Below are positions 1-11,562 of a DNA stretch of 64,000 nt, piece after piece. Every line of letters begins with the position of its first letter. The first letter of the stretch is position 1. Location: assembly GCA_023374025.1 (NCBI GenBank), contig SIJG01000040.1:1-64000 (forward strand), written 5' to 3'. The translations under genes were made by a program, and so were the position numbers. Source of the stretch: Heterodera schachtii. Taxonomy: Eukaryota > Nematoda > Chromadorea > Rhabditida > Heteroderidae. The notes beneath the pieces are model-generated. The model saw nothing but the letters and a program-made list of their open reading frames with translations, was not told the DNA's origin and did no database searches.

Positions 1-1145
1 TAATTTATCTCTACTATTCATTACTGGCGAGAATTGTCAACTTATTATTCATATTTAAAAAAAAAGATAAATTAAAAGTATTGTAATGAAACAAAGAAAT
101 AAAGAAAGATATATAATTTTTTAGTTCTTCTAAATTTGTTAAAATTTTAATAAATTTTTAAAATATCTTAAAATAAACGAAAATTTAAAATATGCAGATT
201 TAATGAATACAAGAATAACTATTATTAAGAATGTTGATCGATCTCTACCAAATGTTGGCAAAATAGGCCTCCGAACATGAGTTAATGTTTTAGTTATTAT
301 AATTAAAGTACGTTTTTATATTTACGCATTACAAAACTTATTTTTATAAGTTTTGAAATTAAATCTAATAATAATTATTATTTTAAATTTATTAATAAAA
401 ATTAATCGAAATAACAGAATAAAGTTAGTATTAAAAATATAGTCACAGAGTTCAAATAAAAATAAAGTGGTCAATTCTGATGCATGGTATAAAAAAAGGA
501 AGTCAAAAATTTTCCTTATCAAATACAATAAAATTAAAAATTAAAACTACCAAATAAAGTCAAACAAATTAAAAAAATTCATCTAAAAACTATAATAATA
601 AAAATAGTAATTTTCATTTAAGAAATCAAATAAATCCTTGCAGCCTGAAAGCTTGAAAATTAATATGAATACCACTCTAATTGAAAATAGATAAATTAAT
701 TTTTTAATATTTTACCTTAAAAAATATTATGTAATTACTATAAATAAAAATATGTTTTTCTTAGCTTAAGTTTAAAGATGACATTTAATTTATGATGAAA
801 TTACAGATTAATGTGACTTTTAAATAAAATATCTAAATAATTAATAAGTGTGATTTCTTAAATATGCAATAATAATCACGGTAATTTATGAAGTAAAAAA
901 AAAATGCAAGTAACATTATTTTCAAATTAAATTTAACCAGTTTTATAAAACAAATGCAGTTTTGAAATAATTTATGAAAAAATGTAGTAAAACTTAAAAT
1001 GAAAAATAATTATTAGAAAAAAGATAAATAATAAATTTTTAAAATATAACAATAAGTTTCCTAAAAAAAGCATTAGTAATACGATTTTAAATATGAAAAA
1101 ATTTACATGAAAAAATTGTATTTTCCTATAAAATTGCATTAAAAT
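1..1145. repeat. Segmental duplication, copy 1
   Basis: Bases 1-629 match 3716-4342 and bases 630-1145 match 5249-5763 almost without change, so one 1.1-kb block is present twice and copy 2 is split by about 0.9 kb of other sequence. It holds a 27-codon open + frame from an ATG at about 189 that reaches a stop near 279 in both copies. No function is visible. The high identity implies a recent duplication. Confidence 0.9.
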
Positions 1146-2050
1146 TATTTGAATGCTAATATTCATGAGAAAATTAGTAAATTCTTCAAAAAGACTTTAT
1201 ATAAATTTCATTAAAAAAACAACAGAAGGCATAGGATATGGTGAAAAGATAAATTTTTGACATGAAAACAAGCAAATGACCGTTTTACAATATTCTCCAT
1301 ATATGTTGTGAAAATAAAAATATTCTTATATTTTATGCCTCGAATATTAGAAAATGTGAAAATATAGAATAAAAAACAATAACAATATAAACGATAAAAC
1401 AAACGATTTTGATTAATTTAAGAAGATATAAACTAAAATAGTGAAACGCAAAAGAAATTAAATCAAAAAATGTTCAAAATAACGATTGTTGGCACAAAAA
1501 TAATTAAATAACGATTTTTGGCACAAAAAAATCCAAATGATGATTTTTTCACAAAATCTTTTACATTTGTCCTAAAAATGATGGCAAAAAATGATATCCA
1601 AAAACCAAAAAATGGTTGACCTATAATTAAATTGGATTGGCATGGTCGAAGGTGTAGAAACCAACCAATAGCAATCATAAACAACAATAGGAATGCCGGG
1701 GGAAACGAATCCCCCCAAATTGATGAGTTTTGCAGGCCAATTTATGCAAAAAATCACAAGGCATCATTTAAAACGAACTTGTCCAAATTAAACATTGAAT
1801 TTTGTCACCCAAAAGTGGCAAAATGCTAAAACCGTATTGCGTACCATATTTTGTGTCCGAATGTATTTGCTGGCACTTTTTGGTGGTCCGCGAAGAGTTT
1901 TGCCAAATGAAAAGTTCAAAAACTTTGGAGTCGAACTGTAAGCACATAAATGGTCCTGTAACGAGAAATATCAATTATTTCAAAGCTTAAAAAGGTGCGA
2001 TTTTCCATTTGGGCTCTAAGTTCAAAAAAATTATTTTTCAAAATCAGAAC
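1146..2050. other. AT-rich stretch without a supportable gene
   Basis: A short piece at 1197-1250 recurs at 7298-7345. From about 1480 the strong A excess of the + strand disappears and the phrase 'ttggcacaaaaa' occurs twice (1489-1530), which suggests old transposon sequence. The overlapping 60-75-codon frames here are open on both strands at once and are not convincing genes. Confidence 0.5.
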
Positions 2051-2059
2051 ACCAAAATT

Positions 2060-2350
2060 TAAATTCTTTCTCTCCTTTCTCTGTCTCTCTCCCTCATTCT
2101 CTCTCATTTCTTTCTCTACTCTTCGACTCCCACCCTCTCTCCCTCCCTACCTCTCTCCCTCCTTCTCTCTCATTTTTGTATCTTTGCTCTCTGACTCTCT
2201 CTCCAACACTCTCTCTCTACATTCGTCGAAAATCAACACAAAACGGCGCTGACCCGTCGGACGACCATTGGCATTATCTCAGCACATCTTTTGGCATTGC
2301 CCCATCCGATGTGCCTTCCCCCCCCCCTCCCCCTTCCCCCACATTCCAAT
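2060..2350 (+). repeat. Polypyrimidine (CT)n/(C)n low-complexity tract
   Basis: Runs of ctctct, ccctcc and a C-rich block near 2318-2342 dominate. Between them, at about 2230-2310, lies a less repetitive stretch readable as a short open frame rich in Ser, Pro and Asp. The open frames across the tract arise mainly because pyrimidine runs contain no stop codons. Confidence 0.7.
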
Positions 2351-2379
2351 TCATCTTCATATTTTCCTTTACATATTAG

Positions 2380-3290
2380 TTTTTTTCATCAATTTATGTT
2401 TTTAGCTCAATGTATTGCAGTTTAGACCAAGGTGTGCCACGAGAGGTATGATAATAAAATCCATCATATTTTTTTATCAAGCTTTAACAAAAAGGGTATG
2501 TCAAAATTACGGTATTAATAAAAAAAGTTTAAATAAAATTTAACACTTACCTTTAATTTGCTCTTAACACTAATTAATAAAATAGAATATTTTAATTGCA
2601 AAAATATGTAAATGGATTAAATAAAAATGATCATATTTGTACAATAAATGTTATTCTTCCAGCTGGTACTCAAGTACACAAAAAAATTATTTTTGAAAAA
2701 ATAATCAACTATACCAAATAATGTAGACAAAAATGAAGCAAGAAATTGAAACAAAAAGAGAAAGCATCATACAATCTAAATCTGCTTGGCTCAAATTTGC
2801 GAGATTATTTTTATAGTGAATATATTTTTATCATGTCACGTATAATCTCAAAAATAATGTAAAATTTAATTTACTAAAGCAAATTTGATCATTCAATACC
2901 AATTGCATGTCACCAAAATAGTCATAATAAATAAATTGCAGCAAATCTGAGATTTACATTAAATACACTACAAAAACGATAGAATCATAATAAAAACATT
3001 AAATAAAATGTTATAAACGTAAGATTTTTCCACTATTTTTTACAACTAATATATTAAAATGTTAAATTATTTTACAAGACCAGAAAAACATTGAATGAAT
3101 GAAGAAATATTTGACAATAGCAAATCAAAAAATTAACAAATAAACTTTCATTCAAATTGCAAAAAAATTTTAATTAACATTGTATGCGAAAACTAAATAA
3201 AAATGGAATAACTATTGATTTAGAAATTATAATAATTAACATTAAATTTATAAATAGCTAAAAGAACCATTAATGTAAAAAATTGTTTAT
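2380..3290. other. A-rich sequence, nothing recognised
   Basis: Very AT-rich with A greater than T. I see no open frame, repeat copy or structured motif that I can support. Confidence 0.5.
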
Positions 3291-3298
3291 ATAAATGA

Positions 3299-3403
3299 AT
3301 TTTCATATACAACTCGTCAAACGTCGGCTTCAATTCCACATGCCATTGTGTTCTAGCGAAGTCGCATGCATTTTGTGGCCAAATTAAAATTACTAATTAC
3401 TAA
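3299..3403 (+). other. Candidate exon island
   Basis: The frame is open for 34 codons in a GC-richer island and includes a Cys/His-containing run STCHCVLAKSHAFCG. A second + frame starting at ATG 3295 is open over the same stretch (to 3387), so the true frame is uncertain. No related copy was found in the window and no family is recognised. Confidence 0.25.
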
Positions 3404-3715
3404 ATGATAATTGAAAAGGTAACCTATTATATTAAAATAGATTAGTCAAAATAAAGGAACAAGTTCAAATAATAACTAAGAAAAATAAATATTGTAAACG
3501 CAATAATCAAAAAAATATATGCACATTAATTGCTAAAATATTGTATATTTATTAAAAACTATTATTTGACATTTTATCGCGACTTAATCATTGATGTAAA
3601 AGCTAAAATTAAATTTTTAAATATTTTTTTACAAATTTTCAATTAAATATTTTTTAAAGAAAAGGCCTATTATGGTCACGAGTTGTGTTTTGGTTTTCCA
3701 TGTTGAGAATAAATA

Positions 3716-5763
3716 TAATTTATCTTCTACTTCATTACTGGCGAGAATTGTCAACTTATTATTCATATTTAAAAAAAAAGATAAATTAAAAGTATTGTAA
3801 TGAAACAAAGAAATAAAGAAAGATATATAATTTTTTAGTTCTTCTAAATTTGTTAAAATTTTAATAAATTTTTAAAATATCTTAAAATAAACGAAAATTT
3901 AAAATATGCAGATTTAATGAATACAAGAATAACTATTATTAAGAATGTTGATCGATCTCTACCAAATGTTGGCAAAATAGGCCTCCGAACATGAGTTAAT
4001 GTTTTAGTTATTATAATTAAAGTACGTTTTTATATTTACGCATTACAAAACTTATTTTTATAAGTTTTGAAATTAAATCTAATAATAATTATTATTTTAA
4101 ATTTATTAATAAAAATTAATCGAAATAACAGAATAAAGTTAGTATTAAAAATATAGTCACAGAGTTCAAATAAAAATAAAGTGGTCAATTCTGATGCATG
4201 GTATAAAAAAAGGAAGTCAAAAATTTTCCTTATCAAATACAATAAAATTAAAAATTAAAACTACCAAATAAAGTCAAACAAATTAAAAAATTCATCTAAA
4301 AACTATAATAATAAAAATAGTAATTTTCATTTAAGAAATCAAGCGCTCTATTGACTCGATGCAAGAATTAAGTTAGAAAGACCGTGAGTTTCAAGAATAT
4401 AAATCAAAAATCAGAATTTAAATACTTTTTAAATAAGAGAGTTTTGTTTTTGGTCATGTATTTTATTCACTAAACATTTTTAAAAAGAAATACAGACTTT
4501 CATACAAAGAAAAAAGAAGCTAATAATACCAATCGAAAATAATGCATCTTCGTGCTAAAAATCAATCCTTAAAAGGTTCAAATATGAAATACTAAAATTT
4601 TAGAAAAATAAATAAATAAAACAAGATAAAATTAAATATAATTTTATATAAATACAAACTAATACATTAATAATTAAAAAATTTATAATCTTTGTAAAAC
4701 ATTTTAAATAAATGAGACAATATAAGTCCAACAATTAATTGTTTTGAACAAACGTATGAAAAATCACACAAAATAAAATATTTTTGAAATTGGAAAAAAT
4801 CCAATGGAATATAATCCTTCATACATCGTGAAAACAAATGCTTTTACAAATAAATACATATCAACACAGAAAATAATTTTAATTCAAAAACATTGATTTG
4901 GATTCGGGATTTGGATCTTGAACTTAAATGAAAATAAAATTATATATTTTAAAATAGCTATTTTTGACAATTAATGTTAGTAAAAGCGTTAAAAAACTCC
5001 AAAATGCCATTAAATCACAGGGTTTTGCATCTTAAAAATAATATTGACCCAAAAATACACCCTTAACAAATTATCAAAGCCAAATGGGTAAGTTTAACAG
5101 TCGGGCGGGATTTGACAAGATAAAACCCAATTAAAAGCAAAAACTTTAAGGTTTAAAACAAGAAATCTAATAAAATGAAAATAATACCAATCTGTAAAGT
5201 GGATAGACGCACGATGAACTCCATTTACCAAAAGAAAAAATCTGAAAAATAAATCCTTGCAGCCTGAAAGCTTGAAAATTAATATGAATACCACTCTAAT
5301 TGAAAATAGATAAATTAATTTTTTAATATTTTACCTTAAAAAATATTATGTAATTACTATAAATAAAAATATGTTTTTCTTAGCTTAAGTTTAAAGATGA
5401 CATTTAATTTATGATGAAATTACAGATTAATGTGACTTTTAAATAAAATATCTAAATAATTAATAAGTGTGATTTCTTAAATATGCAATAATAATCACGG
5501 TAATTTATGAAGTAAAAAAAAATGCAAGTAACATTATTTTCAAATTAAATTTAACCAGTTTTATAAAACAAATGCAGTTTTGAAATAATTTATGAAAAAA
5601 TGTAGTAAAACTTAAAATGAAAAATAATTATTAGAAAAAAGATAAATAATAAATTTTTAAAATATAACTATAAGTTTCCTAAAAGAAGCTTTAGTAATAC
5701 GATTTAAAAACATGAAAAAATTTACATGAAAAAATTGTATTTTCCTATAAAATTGCATTAAAG
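3716..5763. repeat. Segmental duplication, copy 2, with 0.9-kb insertion
   Basis: This matches 1-1145 but is interrupted at 4343-5246. The extra segment begins 'gcgctctattgactcg' and ends 'aaaagaaaaaatctg', with no clear terminal inverted repeat or target duplication. It contains two short open islands (about 4343-4415 and 5192-5253). Either something inserted here or copy 1 suffered a deletion; the islands at both edges fit a deletion from copy 1 equally well. Confidence 0.85.
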
Positions 5764-5925
5764 TGCAAAAACATAATCAAAATAAAATTTCTTATAAACT
5801 TAAATAATAAACAGCCGAAATACAAATAATAATTTGATAGAATTTTAATTAATCATTTAGAACTTTTTACTGTTAAAATTTTAAATAATGTTCTTCTGAG
5901 TTCACGGTCTTGTGTTTAGTGCTGC
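5632..5925. repeat. Repeat R3, copy 1
   Basis: This matches 6575-6862 with scattered small indels. It overlaps the end of the larger duplication and extends past it, ending near 'ttcttctgagttcac'. The repeat flanks both sides of the 0.65-kb block that carries the GC-rich hairpins. Confidence 0.8.
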
Positions 5926-6157
5926 TCGAGACCGAAAATTTCCCGAGACTCGAGACTTTTTTCAAAAAATTTTCGTATTCGCTTAAAAATCGTTTAAAAA
6001 ATTTTTTCTGACTCTTTTCTTAACCAATTTTTGTTTTTTATTTTATTTTAATTAAATTAGGTACAATATTTCTTAATCCAAAAACGCATAAAACAAAAAA
6101 TTCTTTTTTTTTCGCGGTTTTTGAGTCAATTTAAAGGAACAAAGGGAATTTTGGGGC

Positions 6158-6185
6158 CCCGGCGGTGCCGATAGGCGCCGCCGGG
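6158..6185 (+). repeat. GC-rich perfect hairpin, copy 1
   Basis: A stem of 12 pairs closes on a GATA loop. The arm ccggcggtgcc pairs with ggcgccgccgg, with a single T-G pair that would be a G-U wobble in RNA. The surroundings are very AT-rich, so the motif stands out. An identical 26-base copy lies 135 bp downstream and a degraded one at 49081. Confidence 0.85.
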
Positions 6186-6293
6186 CAAATTTTTTAAAAT
6201 TTGAGTGTATTTGTTAATTGATTTTATCTAAAAAATAACCCAAATTTTGTGACTTTGAGCTACTTTTTAAATGAAAAATATGAGTTTTGGGTG

Positions 6294-6319
6294 CCGGCGG
6301 TGCCGATAGGCGCCGCCGG
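6294..6319 (+). repeat. GC-rich perfect hairpin, copy 2
   Basis: The 26 bases are identical to 6159-6184, including the GATA loop and the T-G pair. The two hairpins are separated by AT-rich sequence. They are probably parts of a repeat family that also includes 48990-49330. Confidence 0.85.
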
Positions 6320-6444
6320 GGAAAATTTAAAATTTTTATTTCACTTTGTAAACAAATTTAGTTCAAAAATAACAATATTTTATGATTTTAATTGTTAAAA
6401 TTCTGATTGAATTCCTATCGAAAAAGGAATAATCTTGAATTTGA

Positions 6445-6591
6445 AAAAAAGAATTACTTGGAGGGGTACTGATCCAACGCTATAATGAAGACAATAACCA
6501 CGAACGCAACCCACTTAACCACGGACATTACCTAATTCATGAAGCAAAAAGTTACCAAAAGTATATTATTTCTAAATTAGAAAAAAGATAA
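6445..6591 (+). other. Candidate exon island (48 codons)
   Basis: This is an unusually long open + frame for such AT-rich DNA. It is hydrophilic, with repeated Asn and His (for example RYNEDNNHERNPLNHGH), and ends at TAA 6589. The opening (ttggaggggt) recurs at 10710, where a shorter, stop-containing relative is found. Its last 20 bases run into the R3 repeat. No family is recognised; a degraded coding exon is the likeliest explanation. Confidence 0.35.
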
Positions 6592-6862
6592 ATAATAAAT
6601 TTTTTAAAATATAACAATAAGTTTCCTAAAAGAAGCTTTAGTAATACGATTTAAAAACATGAAAAAATTTACATGAAAAAATTTATTTTCCTATAAAATT
6701 GCATTAAAGTGAAAAACACAACAAAATAAATGACTCATAAACTAAAATAATAGACATCCATAAATAACCAATAATAATTAATAGAATTTAATTAATATTG
6801 AACTTTTTACTGACAATTTAAATAATGTTCTTCTGAGTTCACTGCCTTATGTTTTGGTCGAC
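6575..6862. repeat. Repeat R3, copy 2
   Basis: This matches 5632-5925. Differences are mainly one- to three-base deletions in A runs, which suggests an older copy. Confidence 0.8.
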
Positions 6863-6869
6863 TACTTGA

Positions 6870-7840
6870 AGAACAAACTCCTGAGATCAAGTAATTTAAC
6901 AATTAAATTATTTTAATTAATAAAAGCAGCGGAATTAAAAATAAAAGAAATAGCAAAAATAATTAAATAAATAATTATTTGAAAAAAACTGAGAAAATTA
7001 GTAAATTCTTCAAAAATATTTTCATAAAATTTCAATTTGTACCTAAGTTCTTCTTCAAAGGGTGGTGCAAAAACAAGGAAATATGCTTGAATGCATTACT
7101 GTTCACTGCATACTCATGAGCAAAAAGTATAAGGAAAAAAATAATTATTCTTTCGACAAAAATTTTTAAAAGTAAGAAAATGTTACATATAAATAAAAAT
7201 ATTGAGCTTTTTTGACAAAATAAAATGCAATAAAATAAAATGATTTGCTATAAAATAAGTCAAATAAAATAAACTAAAATTTTTTATTACTTTATAAAAA
7301 TTTCATTAAAAAAAGAACTGAAGGCATAGGATAGGCTGAAAAGATAAATCTGAAAAAATCAATTCTTGATATGCAAATAAGCATTACTAAAATACAGAAA
7401 TATATTATTTTCCAATCAAATATTTTTTTAAAAAGTAAAAAAATATTCCAAATGAAGTTTTAAAAATATAAAAGAATGAATTTTAAAAAAAAATCAAAAA
7501 AACAATGTAACAATATCAAGAAAAACAACTGTTCGACAATGTACGAGTATATCAATTATTTCTTTTAATAATGCAGTTTTCCAAAAGATATTCTAAATTA
7601 ATAATGAACTATGAATAATAGATCTGATACATATTTATTTTACCCTTGCAAATAGCACATGATTGATTCCGAGACTAATAACATTAAATAAGATATGCCA
7701 TGAAAAAAGAATACAAAAAATAAACAAAAATTGTGCGGCTAATAAAAATGGTTCGATTGCAATTAAAAAAAAACCATCTTGAATGAATGGTAAACTTTCG
7801 GAATAGTGTAAAAAATATAATCATTATAATGATGATTAAT
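6870..7840. other. AT-rich stretch with minor islands
   Basis: The piece at 7298-7345 matches 1197-1250. Short open islands lie at about 7029-7135 and 7510-7570. Nothing is recognisable. Confidence 0.4.
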
Positions 7841-7844
7841 GAAA

Positions 7845-7965
7845 AAGAATGTCAATCCGACGGTTGAGATGGAAGAATACACAAAGAAATATCATATGCT
7901 TTACAACAGATTAAACATGTTATTCAATTAAAACCAAAGCAACTAAATAATAAAATTTTTTAGTA
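7845..7965 (+). pseudogene. Exon-c relic (FLYWCH-like?), copy A
   Basis: This is one of at least eight copies of a motif whose inferred frame reads roughly ECPTDLRVGRIHKE. Copies lie here and at 32685, 33430, 34985, 44425, 47240, 57570 and 61590. Across copies the Arg codon appears as CGA, AGA or decayed TGA, which supports coding ancestry. A Cys-anchored segment followed elsewhere by an Asn/Asp/His tail recalls the second half of a FLYWCH finger, but that is inference. This copy is followed by relic k at 8191. Confidence 0.4.
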
Positions 7966-8190
7966 TTGTAGAAAATATATTTACCCAATTAAGGTGAATT
8001 CCGCATAAAACATAGAAAGCATACGAAATAAAAAAGCAACTATGAAAATAGAGTAAATTAATAATTTACTCAAAAATTTCCATTTGAATTAACAAAATTA
8101 GCGAATTTTCTAATAAATCTATGAATATATTTTTTATAATATTTATTTTCTAAAAATTTTAAATTTTTTTATTTAACTAAAAATTTTTAA

Positions 8191-8325
8191 AAAACTGATA
8201 AAGTAATTAATTCTGAAGACAACAACATCTTTATATTCTTTGCGGAAAAAACATTGAATAGTGTTAAACAATGCGCGATTGTTTTTGACGGAACTTTAAT
8301 TCACTCGAAATATTATTATGAGTAA
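8191..8325 (+). pseudogene. MULE-like transposase exon relic (k), DGT motif
   Basis: The frame is open for 44 codons and contains IFIFFAEKTLNSVKQC followed by VFDGTLIHSKYYYE. This resembles the MULE transposase segment ending in the first catalytic Asp (DGTF, then KYYYQ in typical members). A homologue at 58143-58265 differs by whole codons, including a 3-nt indel, so the frame has been under selection. The frame ends at TAA just where the family normally continues, so this is an exon or a truncated relic. MULE assignment is inference from motif spacing. Confidence 0.5.
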
Positions 8326-8655
8326 AGACCATACAATAATGATTTATTATTGTAAAAATATAAATAAATAAATAAAATCTTTGAATCGCAATGAAAATAA
8401 TTATATCATTTTTAAATTTAGTTTACAAAATACATAATTTATTTATATTTGTAATATTTATTGGTTTCTCTAAAAAGCGCTCAAACGCCTCAAATAATAC
8501 AAAAGAAAAATTTAATATAAAATTTGAAAAATAAAAGGATTTGTCTATATATATATAAATATTATTCATCTCGGATGAATTTTAGAAGAAAACCTAGAGG
8601 GCATAAGCTTTGCAAGAAGATAAGATATACAAAATATTCGAATAAGCTGTTTTAA

Positions 8656-8751
8656 ATTGTATGTTTACAAAAGCACTTGAAAGGTATTCTGAATACATGG
8701 ATTAAATTGCAAGAGTATATAGAACAATTTTTCCTCCACAAGGAGATGTAG
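8656..8751 (+). pseudogene. Exon island m (possible MULE segment)
   Basis: Open for 31 codons with the core NTWIKLQEYIEQF. The copy at 53522-53593 is identical in frame up to GAA-TAA, where a deletion truncates it. In MULE transposases a TY..L...I segment sits between the DGTF and DFE motifs, and this island occupies that place between relics k and p. The assignment is tentative. Confidence 0.35.
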
Positions 8752-9045
8752 TCAATATATTAAAGAATATGAAATGAACATTTAAACAATTAATTATTTA
8801 AAAATATATTATAAAAATTAATATTTTAATTGATATTTAAAAGAATATAACTATTACTCATCTACTTTGCAATTATTTAATAGATAACTAAAAAATTTAA
8901 AATTGCGAAATGATCCTTACGCTAACTTTTACAAATTAAAATTTTACATTGAAGAAAGAAAGATTGTACTTAATTTTATTTTTATTATAAAATTGAAAAG
9001 CCTAATTGAAAAATTTCATTATAAAGAAAGAAACAATTTTCTTAA

Positions 9046-9156
9046 GATTTATTAAATTCACCATTAAATCAGAATTCTGAACTAGAGATTAATCAATATC
9101 ATTATAATTTTGCCCCAATATCGATTTCTGGGACAAGAGAATATAATTTGTTATAA
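9046..9156 (+). pseudogene. Exon island p (possible MULE DFE region)
   Basis: Open for 36 codons, reading NFAPISISGTREYNLL near its end. The position after island m and the pattern P.sis..xE resemble the segment around the second acidic motif of MULE transposases, but the Asp-Phe pair itself is not present. The copy at 53916-54041 lacks one Ile codon (an exact 3-nt deletion) and stays open for 41 codons. Confidence 0.4.
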
Positions 9157-9391
9157 AAATATTTTTATTATATTATACCAGAATTTACATAACAATGTTT
9201 TACTCAATTTAAATAAAAAGCGACTATAGAAGAAATAAAGTGATTATAGAATTAAAAAAGCATAAATGAAAGCTGGGATAAATATAACGAAAATTCAATA
9301 ATTTTGAAATAATAATTAATATTTTAAGACAAAGTATAAAATTAGCAATTTCACTTAAAAAAGAGGAAATAATTTAATTAACAAAATATAA

Positions 9392-9517
9392 ATAAATGCA
9401 AAATTAATTGGAAATTTTGAATTCACAGCGCATGAGTTAAAACAATTATATAAAATTATTAAAGGCTATTTAAAAAGAAAATTAGAAAACGAGTTTAATA
9501 AATATAAGCAAAAATAA
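9392..9517 (+). pseudogene. Exon island n, Lys-rich helical segment
   Basis: Open for 41 codons with AHELKQLYKIIKGYLKRK, predicted amphipathic helix. The copy at 54168-54305 keeps the frame and has a synonymous Gly change (GGC to GGT). No family is recognised for the segment alone. It follows islands k, m and p in order. Confidence 0.4.
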
Positions 9518-9608
9518 TTAAAAGCTAAAATGAACCTCAAATTGATAAGACGGAGAAGTATTATTTAGTCGTTTGCATTATATTATGATAATTTTTTGAA
9601 AATTAGAC

Positions 9609-9863
9609 ATGCAATTAGAGAACAAATATAGCAAAATACAAAACTATATTAAATTAATATTATTTACTAGAAAAATAATGCTAAAGAAGCAATTTTGTTG
9701 TGCATTAACAAATTCCTTGTTTGTCTTGTCCGTGAGTTATACAATGTTAACAAGTTTTTTGTTCAAGACTATGAATTTATTTACAAATACACAAATGTTT
9801 ACTTATAAAATTTCAAAAAATAAGCAGACATTTAAAAAAAACGTTTTAATAAAAACAAAATAG
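9609..9863 (+). pseudogene. 84-codon open frame, not preserved in its duplicate
   Basis: An ATG-initiated frame of 84 codons lies inside the duplicated block. In the copy at 54379-54626 the same frame is broken by several small indels. It has no recognisable domain. The AT-rich composition and lack of preservation make a functional protein unlikely; part of it may be exon relic. Confidence 0.25.
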
Positions 9864-10192
9864 ATCAATCATATTTAATAATAAAAAGGAAAAAACATAT
9901 TATACTCTATTTGTTTACCATTTAATTTAAAGATCAATCTAATCTCCGCAAAGTGACCAGAAAAAAAATAAAAATAAATTCGTAAGTTATATTAAACATA
10001 GTTTTAAATTATCATTAAATTTTTAAGTATTGTAAAGGAAAAAACGAAGTGGAAAATTTAGCTGAAAGATGCAAATTAAGAATTTAAAAATAATATGAAG
10101 AGATTTTATTTTTTACTGACTTTGATATAGAATAGACACATCAAATGGACAAAAAAATAATCAAAATTAAAAACTTTCCTATGAAAGCATAG

Positions 10193-10255
10193 GAGGAGGA
10201 CCTGGGAGCAATAAACAGTGAGAAGAAATCAAGCAATCACGAAGAAAAAGAATAA
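10193..10255 (+). other. Candidate exon, acidic, ends in stop
   Basis: After a TAG acceptor-like trimer the frame reads EEDLGAINSEKKSSNHEEKE and stops at TAA 10253. A GTAAGC donor-like site follows at 10258. It is short, highly charged and unlike the flanking sequence. Function unknown. Confidence 0.25.
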
Positions 10256-11085
10256 TCGTAAGCATCTCTGTCTCTTTTGGATCGACGCTTCAGGCTTGAT
10301 CATAAATAAAATAAATTAATTTTTTTATAAATAACTGAAAAAAGAATAAAATATATGAAAAGTAAAAAATAATTTTCTATCAAGAAAATAGTAAAAGAAA
10401 AAGGCTAAGGTCTAAAAGGTAAAATTAAAAATATATATTTTATGCTTAATGAATTGGCTCAATTTTCCAAATACCAAAAAATTTTTGAATGAAAATTTAG
10501 TAATATAGAGTGGTACCACACATAATAAAAGACATAATAAAATTTTGTATTGATCCAAAGAAATGCTTTAAATAAAGAATAATACAACTCAGTTTTTCGT
10601 TCTACTAATTTAAATGAAAATTCTTAACAAATCATTAAAATAATTTTAAAAATTTTGAATTTAATAAAAAACAAATTAAAAATACTTTGTTTTGAAGCAA
10701 AGCAAGAATTTTCGTTGGAGGGGTCGGAAATGCAACGATTGGAGTACGATAATATTTAGCAACAAAGTACTATAGCGACAAAACATGTCAAATAAATTAC
10801 TTTTTCATTTATAAACAATAATAAACAAATTTAAGACAAAAATAATTCAATTCTTAAAGCCAAATTTATTGCATTTATTTGAATTATCTATTTTTATAAG
10901 GAAATCGAAATTTTATGTGATAAATAATAAGTTCGCCTCTAAATCTTATTATAAAAATGACAAAGCTATAAATAAATCTAAATAACATTAATTCTTTTGT
11001 GTTCTTAGAATTAATATTTAGAATAATAAAATTTATTTTATTTTAAATCCATTACCTTAAACGAAATAATAGAAAATAAGGATGG
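10256..11085. other. AT-rich stretch, one weak relic
   Basis: At 10705-10790 a GC-richer piece beginning ttggaggggtcgg resembles the start of the island at 6445 but contains a stop. The rest is A-rich with no supportable feature. Confidence 0.35.
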
Positions 11086-11090
11086 AATAG

Positions 11091-11255
11091 GCTGAAACGT
11101 CCGATGTAGCAAAACAGCTGAGCAAAATTAATCAAAAAACAGCTCGGGTCACATTACTCCCGTCCGACCGGCTTAATCTGAAAATTTATTCAAAGATTTT
11201 AACAAGAAAATTCACTTCAAATGCAAATAAATTCAAATTTTTCAGGAGGATTTAA
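11091..11255 (+). other. Candidate exon island (54 codons)
   Basis: The frame opens after TAG (acceptor-like ggaatag) and is open to TAA 11253. It includes ETSDVAKQLSKINQKTARV and then a basic region. The length is exceptional for this composition. No copies were found apart from a possible relation of its first bases to 1215 and 7310. No domain is recognised. Confidence 0.35.
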
Positions 11256-11368
11256 TTACCCAAATTCGATGCTACGCATGAAAATTGTAATTTCAAATTA
11301 AAATTTTTTTATAATAAACTTTATATTTTCAAGAATACTAAATTGAATGTTTGAACAAATATAATTTC

Positions 11369-11562
11369 ACTTTCAACTAGAGTTGTACGGTAATCGGTAA
11401 TTGTAAAAAAACCGGTACCGGTAATTTTCGGGTTAAAAACCCGTTAGTTTTTGGCTGGGAAAACCGGTATTAGTCCCGGTACCGGTCAAAACTGGTACTA
11501 GTTACTCAGTTGTACCAGTTTTTTCAGTACCAGTACCGGTACCGTGCAACCCTACTTTCAAC
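11369..11562. mobile_element. 176-bp TIR element with 9-bp target duplication
   Basis: The element at 11378-11553 is flanked by the exact 9-bp duplication actttcaac (11369-11377 and 11554-11562). Its ends pair as tagagttgtacggtaa and the complement of the right end agggttgcacggtacc. The interior is full of ACCGGTACCGGT-type palindromes. There is no coding capacity. A 9-bp duplication is typical of Mutator-like elements, so a non-autonomous MULE is the best class. Confidence 0.8.

Larger units (their letters stand above)
8414..9890 (+). repeat. 1.45-kb duplicated block, copy 1
   Basis: This is a direct duplicate of 53282-54660. It contains exon islands at 8656, 9046 and 9392. Differences inside islands include a 3-nt deletion and synonymous changes. 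Differences between islands are frequent 1-nt indels. The pattern is what coding exons and introns would leave. Confidence 0.9.

Noticed and set aside
322..528. 68-codon minus frame, present twice (also 4036-4242)
   Set aside because: It is identical only because the whole block is duplicated; composition is Phe/Ile/Leu/Lys from A/T runs and there is no motif.
1995..2379. 85- and 67-codon plus frames
   Set aside because: They run through CT and C tracts, which lack stops by composition; only a short non-repetitive part could be coding.
11251..11263. Match tttaattacccaa to the core of the nematode spliced leader SL1
   Set aside because: Only 13 contiguous bases match, the 3' part of the leader is different, and no donor site, Sm site or SL RNA fold follows. 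It lies at the end of an open island and is probably chance in AT-rich DNA.
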